Shown here: positions 1-7,320 of the stretch, one piece after another | Layout: every line of letters begins with the position of its first letter | Position numbering within the stretch: position 1 is the first letter of the stretch | From: RGVD01 sp040403075 | GTDB lineage: Bacteria; Bacteroidota; Bacteroidia; UKL13-3 | Assembly: GCA_040403075.1 (NCBI GenBank) | Contig: JBBALJ010000098.1 | Span: forward strand, 1 to 11,047 | Reading direction: 5' to 3' | Length of the DNA stretch: 11,047 nucleotides | Made by a program: the position numbers and the translations under genes | The notes under the pieces: generated by a model | Databases searched by the model: none | What the model was told of the DNA's origin: nothing | The model's input: the letters and a program-made list of their open reading frames with translations, nothing else

Positions 1-51
1 ACAATTTGAAAACAATTAAAATTGACCAAAACTTAAAATAGATAACTCAAA

Positions 52-1119
52 ATGAATAAGCCAATTTCAATAATTACAATAATTGCCGTTATAATATTTG
101 CTATCATAATTTCTTCGTGCTAAAAACACCATGAACATGATGCAGACCACGATGGACACACACTATTGAACATTAACTATCCCGCAGCTTATGTGGTAAA
201 TGGAGGATCAAACAATTTGTCGGTAATCAAACTTTCCGATAACACCGTTTCTGAAACCATAGGCCTAAACGGGGCTACATTTCCACACCATATATACATC
301 AACCCAGCGAAAACAAAGTTAGCTGTTGCCATTACTTCTAACGACTTAAGTGGCGGACACGGTGATCACGGTGGTTCAACTGCTGGTTTGAAAGTTCAAA
401 TTATTGACGCGGTTACAGGAATGATTGACAAAGAAATTGCACTTCCTAAATTACCACACAATGCAATTTTCAATTACAACGGAACTGAACTTTGGATAGG
501 ACAATTGGACACCGTTCAAAGCCAGGTTTTGATTTACAAAACTTCTGACTGGACACTTCAAAACACTATTAACGTGGGCAAAGGACTTTCGGAAGTAACC
601 TTTTCAAATGATGGCTCAATGGCTTTTGCCTGTAATACAATGGATGGAACGGTTACCTTAATTGATGCTAATTTGAAAACAATAAATACCACCCTAATAG
701 TTGGTGCAGATCCTGTAGGTGCATGGAGCGCAAGCAATGGAAAAATGTATGTAGACAACGAAAAGAGCCAAACCGTTTCTGAAATTTCAGTATCAAGTAT
801 GAAAGTTACTAGCACTATAAATTTAGGTTTCAAGCCTGGCTATGTAGCTTACCATTCTTCAAGCGGTGAATTATGGGTCTCTAATGCAACTAACGGCAAA
901 GTTGCTTATTATACTTTGGTTGGCGGATTTTGGACTTTACAAGGCAACATTGTAACTGGTGCGGATGCTCACGCAATAGCTTTTAACAGTGATGGAACAA
1001 AAGCATTCATTACCAATCAAGGTGCAGGAAGTGTTTCAGTAATTGATGTGGCAACACACATCGTTTCTCAAACAATTGCAGTAGGGACTAAACCAAACGG
1101 AATTGCAATAAAACAATAA
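52..1119 (+). pseudogene. YncE-like beta-propeller lipoprotein, interrupted after the signal peptide
   Basis: An ATG at 52 opens a typical lipoprotein signal: a short Lys-containing n-region, an Ile-rich hydrophobic stretch and an I-I-S-S-C lipobox (Cys at codon 23, 118-120). The next codon is TAA (121-123), yet the frame continues without a shift to 1119. Past the stop comes a His/Asp-rich linker (124-159), then about six repeats of roughly 40 residues. These have the pattern of short strands such as 'SVIDVATHIVSQTIAVGTKP', typical of the YncE/YVTN seven-bladed propeller family. Members are usually periplasmic or outer-membrane-anchored binding proteins with no established enzymatic activity. 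A TTG at 166 could only start a signal-less product, and the next in-frame ATG is at 421, deep inside the propeller. I therefore read 52-1119 as one gene with a nonsense substitution (for example TCA to TAA) or a base error. The family call is firm; the ligand is unknown. Confidence 0.75.
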
Positions 1120-1976
1120 TTGAGAATCAAATAAGGACTAAAAAATAGATTTTACACAGAAACGTTAGCAGAAGGATGAATTTGGAGGTTCAGTTGCTAA
1201 ATGAAGCTTTATGGTGGCAGAAAGTTTAATGCTTCGAAATCGCTAACTTCTTGAACCCGAAAACCATTATTCTAAATTTTTATAAGTTCACCAAAGGCGT
1301 CATACCAATGCGCCAAAGCATTCTGCTTTTAGTACTTTTTTCCAAATTATCCATATAATGTAATAATCATATAGATTTATATTGATTAAGGAGTTTGCTA
1401 CAAATCAAACAATACATTAAACTGCATTTGCAATTTTCACAGAAGACTTAGTTCATAATCGATACAGCTGCGTTCAGTTACATGCAAGATCCAATTTAGA
1501 CCTGCCATTGATTTATAGACCTAGCCAATGACACTAAAATTCATTATAAATTCTTAGAGAATTTGTTAACCAAGAGCTAAGAAATGAAAATTCTCAACTT
1601 AAGCAACCTATAATTGGTGAATGGAAACTCTTATGAAACTTTTATAACACAAAACCATAGACGTCTTGACCAATTTTTCGAAAGAACTATCTGCATAAAT
1701 TCATAATTCGATGTTAATAATAGACTAAAAAAAGCTTAGCAAATCAATTTCAGAAAAGAATCAATATGTATACAAGCACTTAAAAAATTATAGACTACCA
1801 AAAGCAGTGCTGATTTTCTGTTACCTTGGTTCTATATATCATTGGTAAGCGTTGAAATTTCCATTATCAAGAAAGTGTTAATCATATAAGTCAATTAAGA
1901 AATTGCATCACGTCAAAATAAACAAAGAATCTCACTCTTGCATCATACAATTTCACAAGATTAAAAACGTAACTAA
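1120..1976. other. Long gap without an intact gene; possible decayed coding remnants
   Basis: These 857 bases hold no convincing open reading frame on either strand. Short stretches read like protein but are stop-ridden. One (about 1568-1633, + strand) contains 'QPIIGEW' (1604-1624), a motif also typical of the start of lipocalin/DUF1579-like barrels. Another (1729-1836, + strand, a different frame) is 36 codons long with an acceptable composition but no recognisable match. A further segment (1176-1356) reads open apart from one TAA at 1227. No good promoter of the Bacteroidota type (TTTG, about 19 bases, TAnnTTTG) was found. Promoter elements for the following DUF2383 gene must lie near the 3' end of this gap but cannot be pinpointed. 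Confidence 0.4.
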
Positions 1977-2435
1977 ATGGAAAAGGAAAAAACAATTGAA
2001 GTATTAAACACACTCATCACTATCAACAACGACAGAATTGAAGGTTACGATACCGCAGCCAAAGAAACAGAAGAACAAGATTTGAAAACATTGTTTGAAA
2101 TGTTTAGTTCAACAAGTGAAAAATGCAAAAAAGAATTAGTTGCCGAAGTAAAAAAATTAGATGGAACACCAGCCGAAGGTACAAGAACAACCGGCAAGTT
2201 TTTTCGTGTATGGATGGATGTAAAAGCAGCACTTACAGGCAAGGACCGTAAAGCCATTTTAAACTCATGCGAATATGGTGAAGATGTAGCAAAAGAAACT
2301 TATAAAGAAGCTTTGCAAAACGACTTGGTAAATTTAAGCACTGAAGAGCAAACCATGATTAAAGCACAACACACTTTGCTTGTTGCCGACCACGATAAAG
2401 TAAAATCTATGCGAGATTTAGTAATGTCTAAGTAA
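1977..2435 (+). CDS. DUF2383 / PA2169-family four-helix-bundle protein
   Basis: The product has 152 residues and is almost entirely alpha-helical, rich in Lys and Glu, with no signal peptide or membrane segment. The N-terminal helix pair (about residues 1-58) includes an 'N-x-D-R-I-E-G-Y' segment, and a Gly/Thr-rich turn follows (about 62-73). Two later helices carry 'CEYGEDVAKETYKEAL' (98-113) and 'QHTLLVADHDKVKSMRD' (131-147). This layout matches the DUF2383 (PA2169) family, which belongs to the ferritin-like four-helix-bundle fold. Many members carry Glu/His residues suited to a metal site, but no enzymatic role is established. The start ATG at 1977 follows an A-rich stretch and no Shine-Dalgarno, as is normal for this phylum. 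It stands alone between two gaps. Stress or storage roles proposed for relatives remain inference here. Confidence 0.85.
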   Translation: MEKEKTIEVLNTLITINNDRIEGYDTAAKETEEQDLKTLFEMFSSTSEKCKKELVAEVKKLDGTPAEGTRTTGKFFRVWMDVKAALTGKDRKAILNSCEYGEDVAKETYKEALQNDLVNLSTEEQTMIKAQHTLLVADHDKVKSMRDLVMSK

Positions 2436-2652
2436 TAAATACCTAGTATCAAAAGATTGGCAGAAATTTTTATTGGGATGGTGCAGGATGCCTCTAGCCG
2501 ACATATATAAATTAAAAATTTAAAAGTCAGGTTGAAACAACGGACTCCACTATAATGATGAGCCATACGCCTAACAGCAAATACTTAGGAATAAATAATG
2601 ATGGATTTCGTCAAGCAAAAAGCTAAACTAAAAAAAACAAAAACAGAGAAGT
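2436..2652. other. Leader/intergenic region ahead of the detoxification operon
   Basis: Between the DUF2383 gene and the Tat-signal ATG at 2653 there are 217 bases with no supported gene. The 3' end (about 2622-2650) is an A-rich tract directly before the start codon, which may aid translation initiation in this phylum. This gap is the most likely place for the operon promoter, but I could not find a match to the Bacteroidota -33/-7 consensus and no clear terminator hairpin for the upstream gene. Confidence 0.4.
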
Positions 2653-3834
2653 ATGCAAAATATAAACATTAAAACCAGACGAAAATTTATTCTGCAGTCA
2701 TCCATGGTAACAGCTGGTTTCTTCCTTGCATAACCCCTATCACTTTTCCCACAAACAAATCAATTAAATACAATGAGCAAGAACATACATTCAAAAGGCT
2801 ATGCAGGAAAAAACGAACAAGAAAAATTGGTTTTATGGAATTATGAACGCAGACCAATTGGCGACAACGATATATTAATTGACATCAAGTTCAGTGGAAT
2901 TTGACACTCTGACATTCATACGATAAAAGGGCATTGGGGAAAACAGCAATATCCTCAGGTTCCCGGACACGAGATTGCAGGAATCGTATCAGCAGTTGGG
3001 AAAAATGTAAGCCAATTTAAAATTGGTGATAAAGCTGGAGTGGGCTGCATGGTAAATAGTTGTATGCATTGCGAAAGTTGTAAAAATGGCGAGGAACAAC
3101 ATTGCGAAACTACTGGTATGATAGGCACTTACGGCACTCCCGAAAAAACATCACCTACTTTTATATCGCAAGGTGGCTACTCCTCCAATATTGTAGTAAC
3201 AGAACATTTTGCTATCAAAATTCCAAATAATATAGAATTGCAATATGCAGCGCCATTACTATGTGCAGGCATTACTACCTATTCGCCAATGATGAATGTA
3301 AAACTTAAAAAAGGCGATAAAATAGGTATAGTGGGCATTGGAGGTTTAGGACATATGGCCATCAAATTGGCAGTTTCAAAAGGTGCAGAAGTATATGCTT
3401 TCACTACTTCTGCTTCTAAAGTAAAAGACATCATAGGTTTTGGTGCCAAAGAAGTAATTGTGGTGAATTCGGGTATAGATCTAAAACTATGGAAAGGCAA
3501 ATTGGATTTCATAATTTCTACTGTGCCTTATGCCTATGAAATGTCAAGTTATATTGATTGTGTAAAACCAAATGGTTATTTCACTCAAGTAGGGATACCC
3601 ATCAACGGAGAACTAATAATTAACAATACCAATATGGTTTTTAACCGGGTAAATTTCAACGGTTCTTTGATAGGTGGGATACGCGAAACACAAGAAGTAA
3701 TGAATTATTGTGCAGAAAATAAAATCTATCCGCAAATACAAATCATCAAAGCTGAAGAAATTAATGATGCCTGGGAAAAAGTGGTAAACAAAGAAGCTCG
3801 TTACCGCTATTTAATTGATGCAGCCACCATTTAA
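2653..3834 (+). pseudogene. Tat-signal zinc-dependent alcohol dehydrogenase (YahK/cinnamyl-ADH type) with two in-frame stops
   Basis: One continuous frame of 394 codons encodes a medium-chain zinc ADH of the YahK/CAD group, which reduces aldehydes with NAD(P)H. Codons 1-26 form a twin-arginine signal (T-R-R-K-F-I-L then a hydrophobic run), followed by TAA at 2731-2733. An internal ATG at 2773 could start a cytosolic form of normal ADH length. A second stop, TGA at 2902-2904, falls at the first catalytic zinc ligand in F-S-G-I-[stop]-H-S-D-I-H. All other hallmarks are present (numbering from 2653): GHE at 105-107, structural zinc cysteines C137, C140, C143 and C151, the third catalytic-site C204, and the nucleotide-binding G-I-G-G-L-G-H at 228-234. 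The longest stop-free part begins near 3040 and lacks the catalytic half-site, so it cannot be an active enzyme alone. First gene of the probable operon, 20 bases before the FMN reductase. Confidence 0.85.
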
Positions 3835-3854
3835 CATTTCAATAAAGAATAATC

Positions 3855-4418
3855 ATGAGACATATTTCAATCATTTCTTCTAGCGTTAGAGAAGGGCGAA
3901 AAAGCCATAACGTTTCGCTTTATTTTCAAAATTATCTAATCGAAAATAAGCTGGCAACAACAGAGATAATCGATTTGAAAGCATATAACTTTCCCATTTT
4001 TGCAGGAACCTTAAAAACACTTGAAAACCCTTCAGAGAAGGTTTTGGATTATGCTAGCAAAATAAAAGGGGCGGATGGAATTATCATGGTTACTCCAGAA
4101 TACAATGGTGGTTATCCAGCCAGTTTAAAAAATGCTATTGACGTATTGTACGAAGAGTGGAAACACAAACCCATTGCAATAGCCACGGTTTCGGCAGGAC
4201 CGTTTGCTGGTAGTCAGGCGTTGGTATCACTTCAATTTACGCTTTGGAAAATGATGGCATGGACCATTCCTGCTATGTTTTCTGTTCCAAATGTTACTAC
4301 AGCATATGATGACAATGGGAAGCCAATGGATAAAACTAATTCAAATAAACTAGCAGCCATTTTTATTAAAGAACTTCTTTGGTGTATTGAAGCGGATAGA
4401 GCACCAATACATTTATAA
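3855..4418 (+). CDS. NAD(P)H-dependent FMN reductase / flavodoxin-fold quinone or azo reductase
   Basis: The 187-residue product has the flavodoxin-like fold of the NADPH-dependent FMN reductase family (SsuE, ChrR and related quinone/azo reductases). An early beta strand leads into the phosphate-binding loop 'SSSVREGRKSHNV' (8-20). The flavin-contacting motif 'PEYNGGYPASLKNAID' (81-96) is intact, and S-A-G-P-F-A-G-S (113-120) forms the third loop near the isoalloxazine. Length is normal for the family and there is no signal peptide, so it should act in the cytosol, probably as a dimer. Members reduce FMN, quinones, chromate or azo dyes by NAD(P)H; which one applies cannot be told from sequence. 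ATG at 3855 follows an A-rich stretch, 20 bases after the ADH stop and 33 before the ALDH start, suggesting co-transcription. Confidence 0.85.
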   Translation: MRHISIISSSVREGRKSHNVSLYFQNYLIENKLATTEIIDLKAYNFPIFAGTLKTLENPSEKVLDYASKIKGADGIIMVTPEYNGGYPASLKNAIDVLYEEWKHKPIAIATVSAGPFAGSQALVSLQFTLWKMMAWTIPAMFSVPNVTTAYDDNGKPMDKTNSNKLAAIFIKELLWCIEADRAPIHL

Positions 4419-4451
4419 GACCAATAAGAAACAAAGTTAGATTCAAAAAAT

Positions 4452-5471
4452 ATGACCATACAAAGTATCAATCCTGCAAGCAACGAAATTGTTAAAACTT
4501 TTGAAGAAATGTCTGAAACTGCGCTTGAACAATCCGTTGCAAAATCGGAGGAAACATTTGCCGCTTGGAAAAAAACACCCTTTTCAACAAGAGCAAAACT
4601 ATTGCATAATGTGGCTGGAGTATTAAGAAAAAACAAGAAAAACCTTGCCGAATTGATAACGCTTGAAATGGGTAAGTTAGTTAGCCAGGCTGAAGGAGAA
4701 ATTAAACTAAGTGCAGAAATTTTTGATTACAATGCCAATAATGCGGAAGCCTTTTTATCGGATAAAATCCTAAAACCAATTCATGGACAGGCACTGATAA
4801 GGCACAGTCCAATAGGAGTATTATTGGGTGTACAACCTTGGAATTTCCCTTTTTATCAAGTGGCTCGTTTTGCTGCACCAAACATCATGGTAGGCAATAC
4901 CATATTGATTAAGCATGCATCCATTGTTCCTCAATGTGCCATTGCTATTGAGGAACTTTTTTTGGAAGCAGGTGCAACTGTTGGACTTTACACCAATCTA
5001 CTAATATCTGGAAAACGAGCATCGGCCTTAGTATCTGATACAAGAATAAAAGGTGTATCACTTACTGGAAGTGAAGCCGCGGGTGCAAGCATTGCCACAG
5101 AGGCTGGCAAGCATTTAAAAAAATCTGTGTTGGAATTAGGAGGTAGTGATGCCTTTATTGTATTGGATGATGCAGATATTGACCGAGCGGTTGAATGGGC
5201 AGTAGTAGGCAGAATCAATAACAATGGAGAATGCTGTATTGCTTCAAAACGTTTCATAGCTGTTGAAAGTATAGCCGAAGATTTTTTTGGAAAATTAAAA
5301 AACAAACTGGGTGCCTTGGTTATTGGTAACCCAATGAAGCCAAGCACACAATTAGGGCCTTTAAGCAGCGAAGAAGCAGCCGTTAAAATAGCTGATCAGG
5401 TAAAGAGAGCAGTGGATGCTGGTGCTAAAATTTTATTGGGAGGCAAAAGAGTTGACCTAGCCGGAGCCTAA
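4452..5471 (+). CDS. Aldehyde dehydrogenase (succinate-semialdehyde type), N-terminal and catalytic part of a split gene
   Basis: These 339 codons cover the NAD(P)-binding and most of the catalytic domain of an aldehyde dehydrogenase of the GabD1/Sad group, which oxidises semialdehydes and other aldehydes to acids. Key sites are intact: PWNFP with oxyanion-hole N131, cofactor Lys in K-H-A-S (154), S-L-T-G-S-E (203-208), general base E228 in LELGG, and the nucleophile C262 in N-G-E-C-C. The position before the first Cys is Glu where many relatives have Gln. Codon 340 is TAA (5469-5471), but the same frame continues as 5472-5834 with the missing C-terminal part. Related enzymes have an aromatic residue here (G-A-Tyr/Phe), so TAC or TAT to TAA is the simplest explanation. 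Alone, this part lacks the E-F-F-G-P cofactor motif and the C-terminal oligomerisation strands. Confidence 0.85.
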   Translation: MTIQSINPASNEIVKTFEEMSETALEQSVAKSEETFAAWKKTPFSTRAKLLHNVAGVLRKNKKNLAELITLEMGKLVSQAEGEIKLSAEIFDYNANNAEAFLSDKILKPIHGQALIRHSPIGVLLGVQPWNFPFYQVARFAAPNIMVGNTILIKHASIVPQCAIAIEELFLEAGATVGLYTNLLISGKRASALVSDTRIKGVSLTGSEAAGASIATEAGKHLKKSVLELGGSDAFIVLDDADIDRAVEWAVVGRINNNGECCIASKRFIAVESIAEDFFGKLKNKLGALVIGNPMKPSTQLGPLSSEEAAVKIADQVKRAVDAGAKILLGGKRVDLAGA

Positions 5472-5834
5472 ATGGAAGCCACTGTTCTCACAAACATGCT
5501 GCCTGATAATCCAGTTTACTATGAAGAGTTTTTTGGTCCAGTTGCTTTTTTCTTCACCGTTAAAAATGAACAGGAAGCGATTGATTTAGCCAACGATTCT
5601 CCATTTGGCCTATGTGGCTCGGTATTTACAAAAGATATAGAAAGAGGCAAACGTGTAGCTGAACAGATTGATTCAGGAATGGTTTTTATTAATCATCCTA
5701 CTTGGACGCAAGCTGATTTACCCTTTGGCGGTAGCAAAGGATCAGGTTATGGTAGGGAACTTTCCGAATTGGGCATCCATGAATTTGTAAATAAAAAACT
5801 TATCAGGGTAAGTGAATTGAGCGACCCTTTTTAA
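5472..5834 (+). CDS. Aldehyde dehydrogenase, C-terminal part of the same split gene
   Basis: This piece of 120 codons continues the frame of 4452-5471 directly after its TAA. It opens with ATG, read as an internal Met in the intact enzyme (relatives have 'MEPTVL'-like sequence here). It contains the E-E-F-F-G-P-V motif that binds the nicotinamide ribose (about residues 18-24), 'NDSPFGLCGSVFTKD' (41-55), 'NHPTWTQADLPFGGSKGSG' (75-93) and 'GIHEFVNKKL' (100-109). These are typical C-terminal features of succinate-semialdehyde dehydrogenase-like ALDHs. Together the two parts give 460 codons, a normal family length. TAA abutting ATG would permit translational coupling, so two complementing fragments are possible but unproven. 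A nonsense mutation or a base error is more likely. OsmC follows after 39 bases. Confidence 0.8.
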   Translation: MEATVLTNMLPDNPVYYEEFFGPVAFFFTVKNEQEAIDLANDSPFGLCGSVFTKDIERGKRVAEQIDSGMVFINHPTWTQADLPFGGSKGSGYGRELSELGIHEFVNKKLIRVSELSDPF

Positions 5835-5873
5835 AATCTTTTTCAATAAATAACATTTAATAAAAATAATACT

Positions 5874-6290
5874 ATGATACGCAAAGCAACAGCACATTGG
5901 GAAGGTAATTTAAAAGAAGGTAATGGCTCCCTTACTACAGAAAGTCAGATTTTAAAGCAAACAAACTACAGCTTTAAGACACGGTTTGGAGATGGAGCTA
6001 TAGGAACAAATCCAGAGGAGTTATTGGCAGCAGCACATGCCGGATGTTTTACAATGGCTATAGTTTCGATATTAACACAAAAGAATTTAACTCCAACTGC
6101 ATTAGATACCGAAGCAAGCTTAACAATGGAAGGTTTAAGCATTACAAATATTCATTTGTCAATTACAGGTTCAGTTCCAGAAATTAGTGCTACTGATTTT
6201 GAAGACATCACAAAAGATGCAGAAAAAACGTGCATGATTTCAAAGGTGTTAAAAATCACAATTTCTTCCGAAGCACATTTAAAAGAATAA
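5874..6290 (+). CDS. osmC: OsmC/Ohr-family peroxidase
   Basis: The 138-residue product matches OsmC, a cytosolic thiol peroxidase that reduces organic hydroperoxides through a pair of cysteines. Conserved parts are a 'KATAHWEGNLKEGNG' start (4-18), catalytic-site R37 in the K-T-R-F-G-D-G stretch, 'GTNPEELLAAAHAGCF' (44-59) with Glu49 and the peroxidatic Cys58, and the resolving Cys120 in E-K-T-C-M-I-S-K. Relatives usually read N-C-P-V-S-K at the second site, so the Pro is replaced by Met here, but the Cys is kept. Length is normal for the family and there is no signal peptide. ATG at 5874 lies in a strongly A/T-rich context, 39 bases after the ALDH end and 13 before the next gene. This fits an operon for reactive species. 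The family is certain; OsmC versus close Ohr-like subgroups is less so. Confidence 0.92.
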   Translation: MIRKATAHWEGNLKEGNGSLTTESQILKQTNYSFKTRFGDGAIGTNPEELLAAAHAGCFTMAIVSILTQKNLTPTALDTEASLTMEGLSITNIHLSITGSVPEISATDFEDITKDAEKTCMISKVLKITISSEAHLKE

Positions 6291-6303
6291 ACAAAATACT
6301 AAA

Positions 6304-7302
6304 ATGACAACAAAACAAATAGTACTTGCGAGCAGGCCAAAAGGTATTCCTGTTCTCGAAAATTTTATTACTCAAAATTTTGAGTTGCCAGAAATAAAAG
6401 ATAATGAAGTGTTGTTAGAATCCGTGTATATTTCTGTTGACCCCTATATGCGAGGCAGAATGAATGATGCTAAATCCTATGCACCTCCATTTGAAATAGG
6501 GAAACCAATTACTGGTGGCGTAATAGCTAAAGTGATAAAAAGTAACTCTAACAATTTCAAAGAAAATGATTTGGTTACAGGTAATCTTCCTTGGCAGCAA
6601 TATTGTATTGTATCAGCTACTGAAATAATTAAAATAGATACGAGCATAGCTCCTGCAAGTTACTATTTGGGCATTATGGGTATGCCTGGCCTCACTGCCT
6701 ACTTTGGTCTAATGCATATTGGAAAACCTAAAGCAAATGAAACGCTTGTGGTGTCGGGTGCGGCTGGTGCAGTTGGACTTGTTGTTGGTCAAATAGCTAA
6801 GATTCAAGGTTGTCGAGTAATTGGGATAGCAGGCAGCGATGAAAAGATTGCCTTGTTAAAAAGTGAGTTTGGATTTGATGAAGTTATAAATTACAAAACA
6901 TGTCCTGATCTAAAGAAAGCCATTGCTGATGCTTGCCCTAATGCAGTTGATATTTATTACGATAATGTAGGTGGCGAAATTTCTGATGCTGTCATTAGCC
7001 ATATAAACTTCAACGCAAGAATTGTATTGTGCGGACAAATTGCCTTATACAACAGTACTGACATAGCAATGGGACCAAGACTCCAACCAATGTTATTAAC
7101 TAGAAGCGTTTTAATGCAGGGTTTCATTATAGGCAATTACCATAGTCAATTTAGTGAAGGCCGCAAGCAGTTAGCGATGTGGATACAAGATGACAAATTA
7201 AAATACAAAGAAACAATTGTTAAAGGCTTTGATAAATTACCTGCTGCACTGTTGGGATTGTTCGAAGGTGACAACATTGGAAAAATGATAGTTGAATTAT
7301 AA
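6304..7302 (+). CDS. NADP-dependent enone reductase (CurA / prostaglandin reductase-like MDR)
   Basis: The 332-residue product is a zinc-free medium-chain dehydrogenase/reductase of the leukotriene B4 12-hydroxydehydrogenase/prostaglandin reductase group, which includes E. coli curcumin reductase CurA and YncB-type proteins. These enzymes reduce the C=C bond of alpha,beta-unsaturated ketones and aldehydes with NADPH. Diagnostic motifs are 'SVDPYMRGRM' (44-53), 'GMPGLTAYFGL' (126-136), the nucleotide loop 'SGAAGAVG' (151-158), 'YYDNVGGE' (218-225) and C-G-Q-I-A-L-Y-N (243-250). The catalytic zinc ligands of classical ADHs are absent, as expected. Length is close to the family norm and there is no export signal. 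It starts 13 bases after osmC and ends 18 bases before the DJ-1-like gene, so translation is probably within one transcript. Exact substrate unknown. Confidence 0.9.
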   Translation: MTTKQIVLASRPKGIPVLENFITQNFELPEIKDNEVLLESVYISVDPYMRGRMNDAKSYAPPFEIGKPITGGVIAKVIKSNSNNFKENDLVTGNLPWQQYCIVSATEIIKIDTSIAPASYYLGIMGMPGLTAYFGLMHIGKPKANETLVVSGAAGAVGLVVGQIAKIQGCRVIGIAGSDEKIALLKSEFGFDEVINYKTCPDLKKAIADACPNAVDIYYDNVGGEISDAVISHINFNARIVLCGQIALYNSTDIAMGPRLQPMLLTRSVLMQGFIIGNYHSQFSEGRKQLAMWIQDDKLKYKETIVKGFDKLPAALLGLFEGDNIGKMIVEL

Positions 7303-7320
7303 ATTTTAATCAAACAGAAA

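Noticed and set aside
166..1119. TTG at 166 as the true start of the propeller gene
   Set aside because: The same frame upstream holds a complete lipoprotein signal and His-rich linker, so the gene almost surely starts at 52.
1163..1250. Integron attC-like site
   Set aside because: The core arms are in the order GTTAGC then GCTAAC, opposite to attC, and no integrase or cassette array is present.
1315..1341. Hairpin AAAGCA-TTC-TGCTTT followed by a run of six T at 1336-1341
   Set aside because: Only a 6-bp stem, the T-run begins 6 bases after it, and it lies about 200 bases past the nearest stop codon; too weak to call a terminator.
2598..2672. Small Lys-rich open frame of 24 codons starting ATG-ATG, overlapping the Tat-signal start
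   Set aside because: An A-rich tract gives Lys codons by composition alone; there is no ribosome-binding or conservation evidence.
2902..2960. Selenocysteine insertion at the ADH TGA
   Set aside because: No clear stem-loop with a suitable apical loop follows the TGA; kept only as an option to test.
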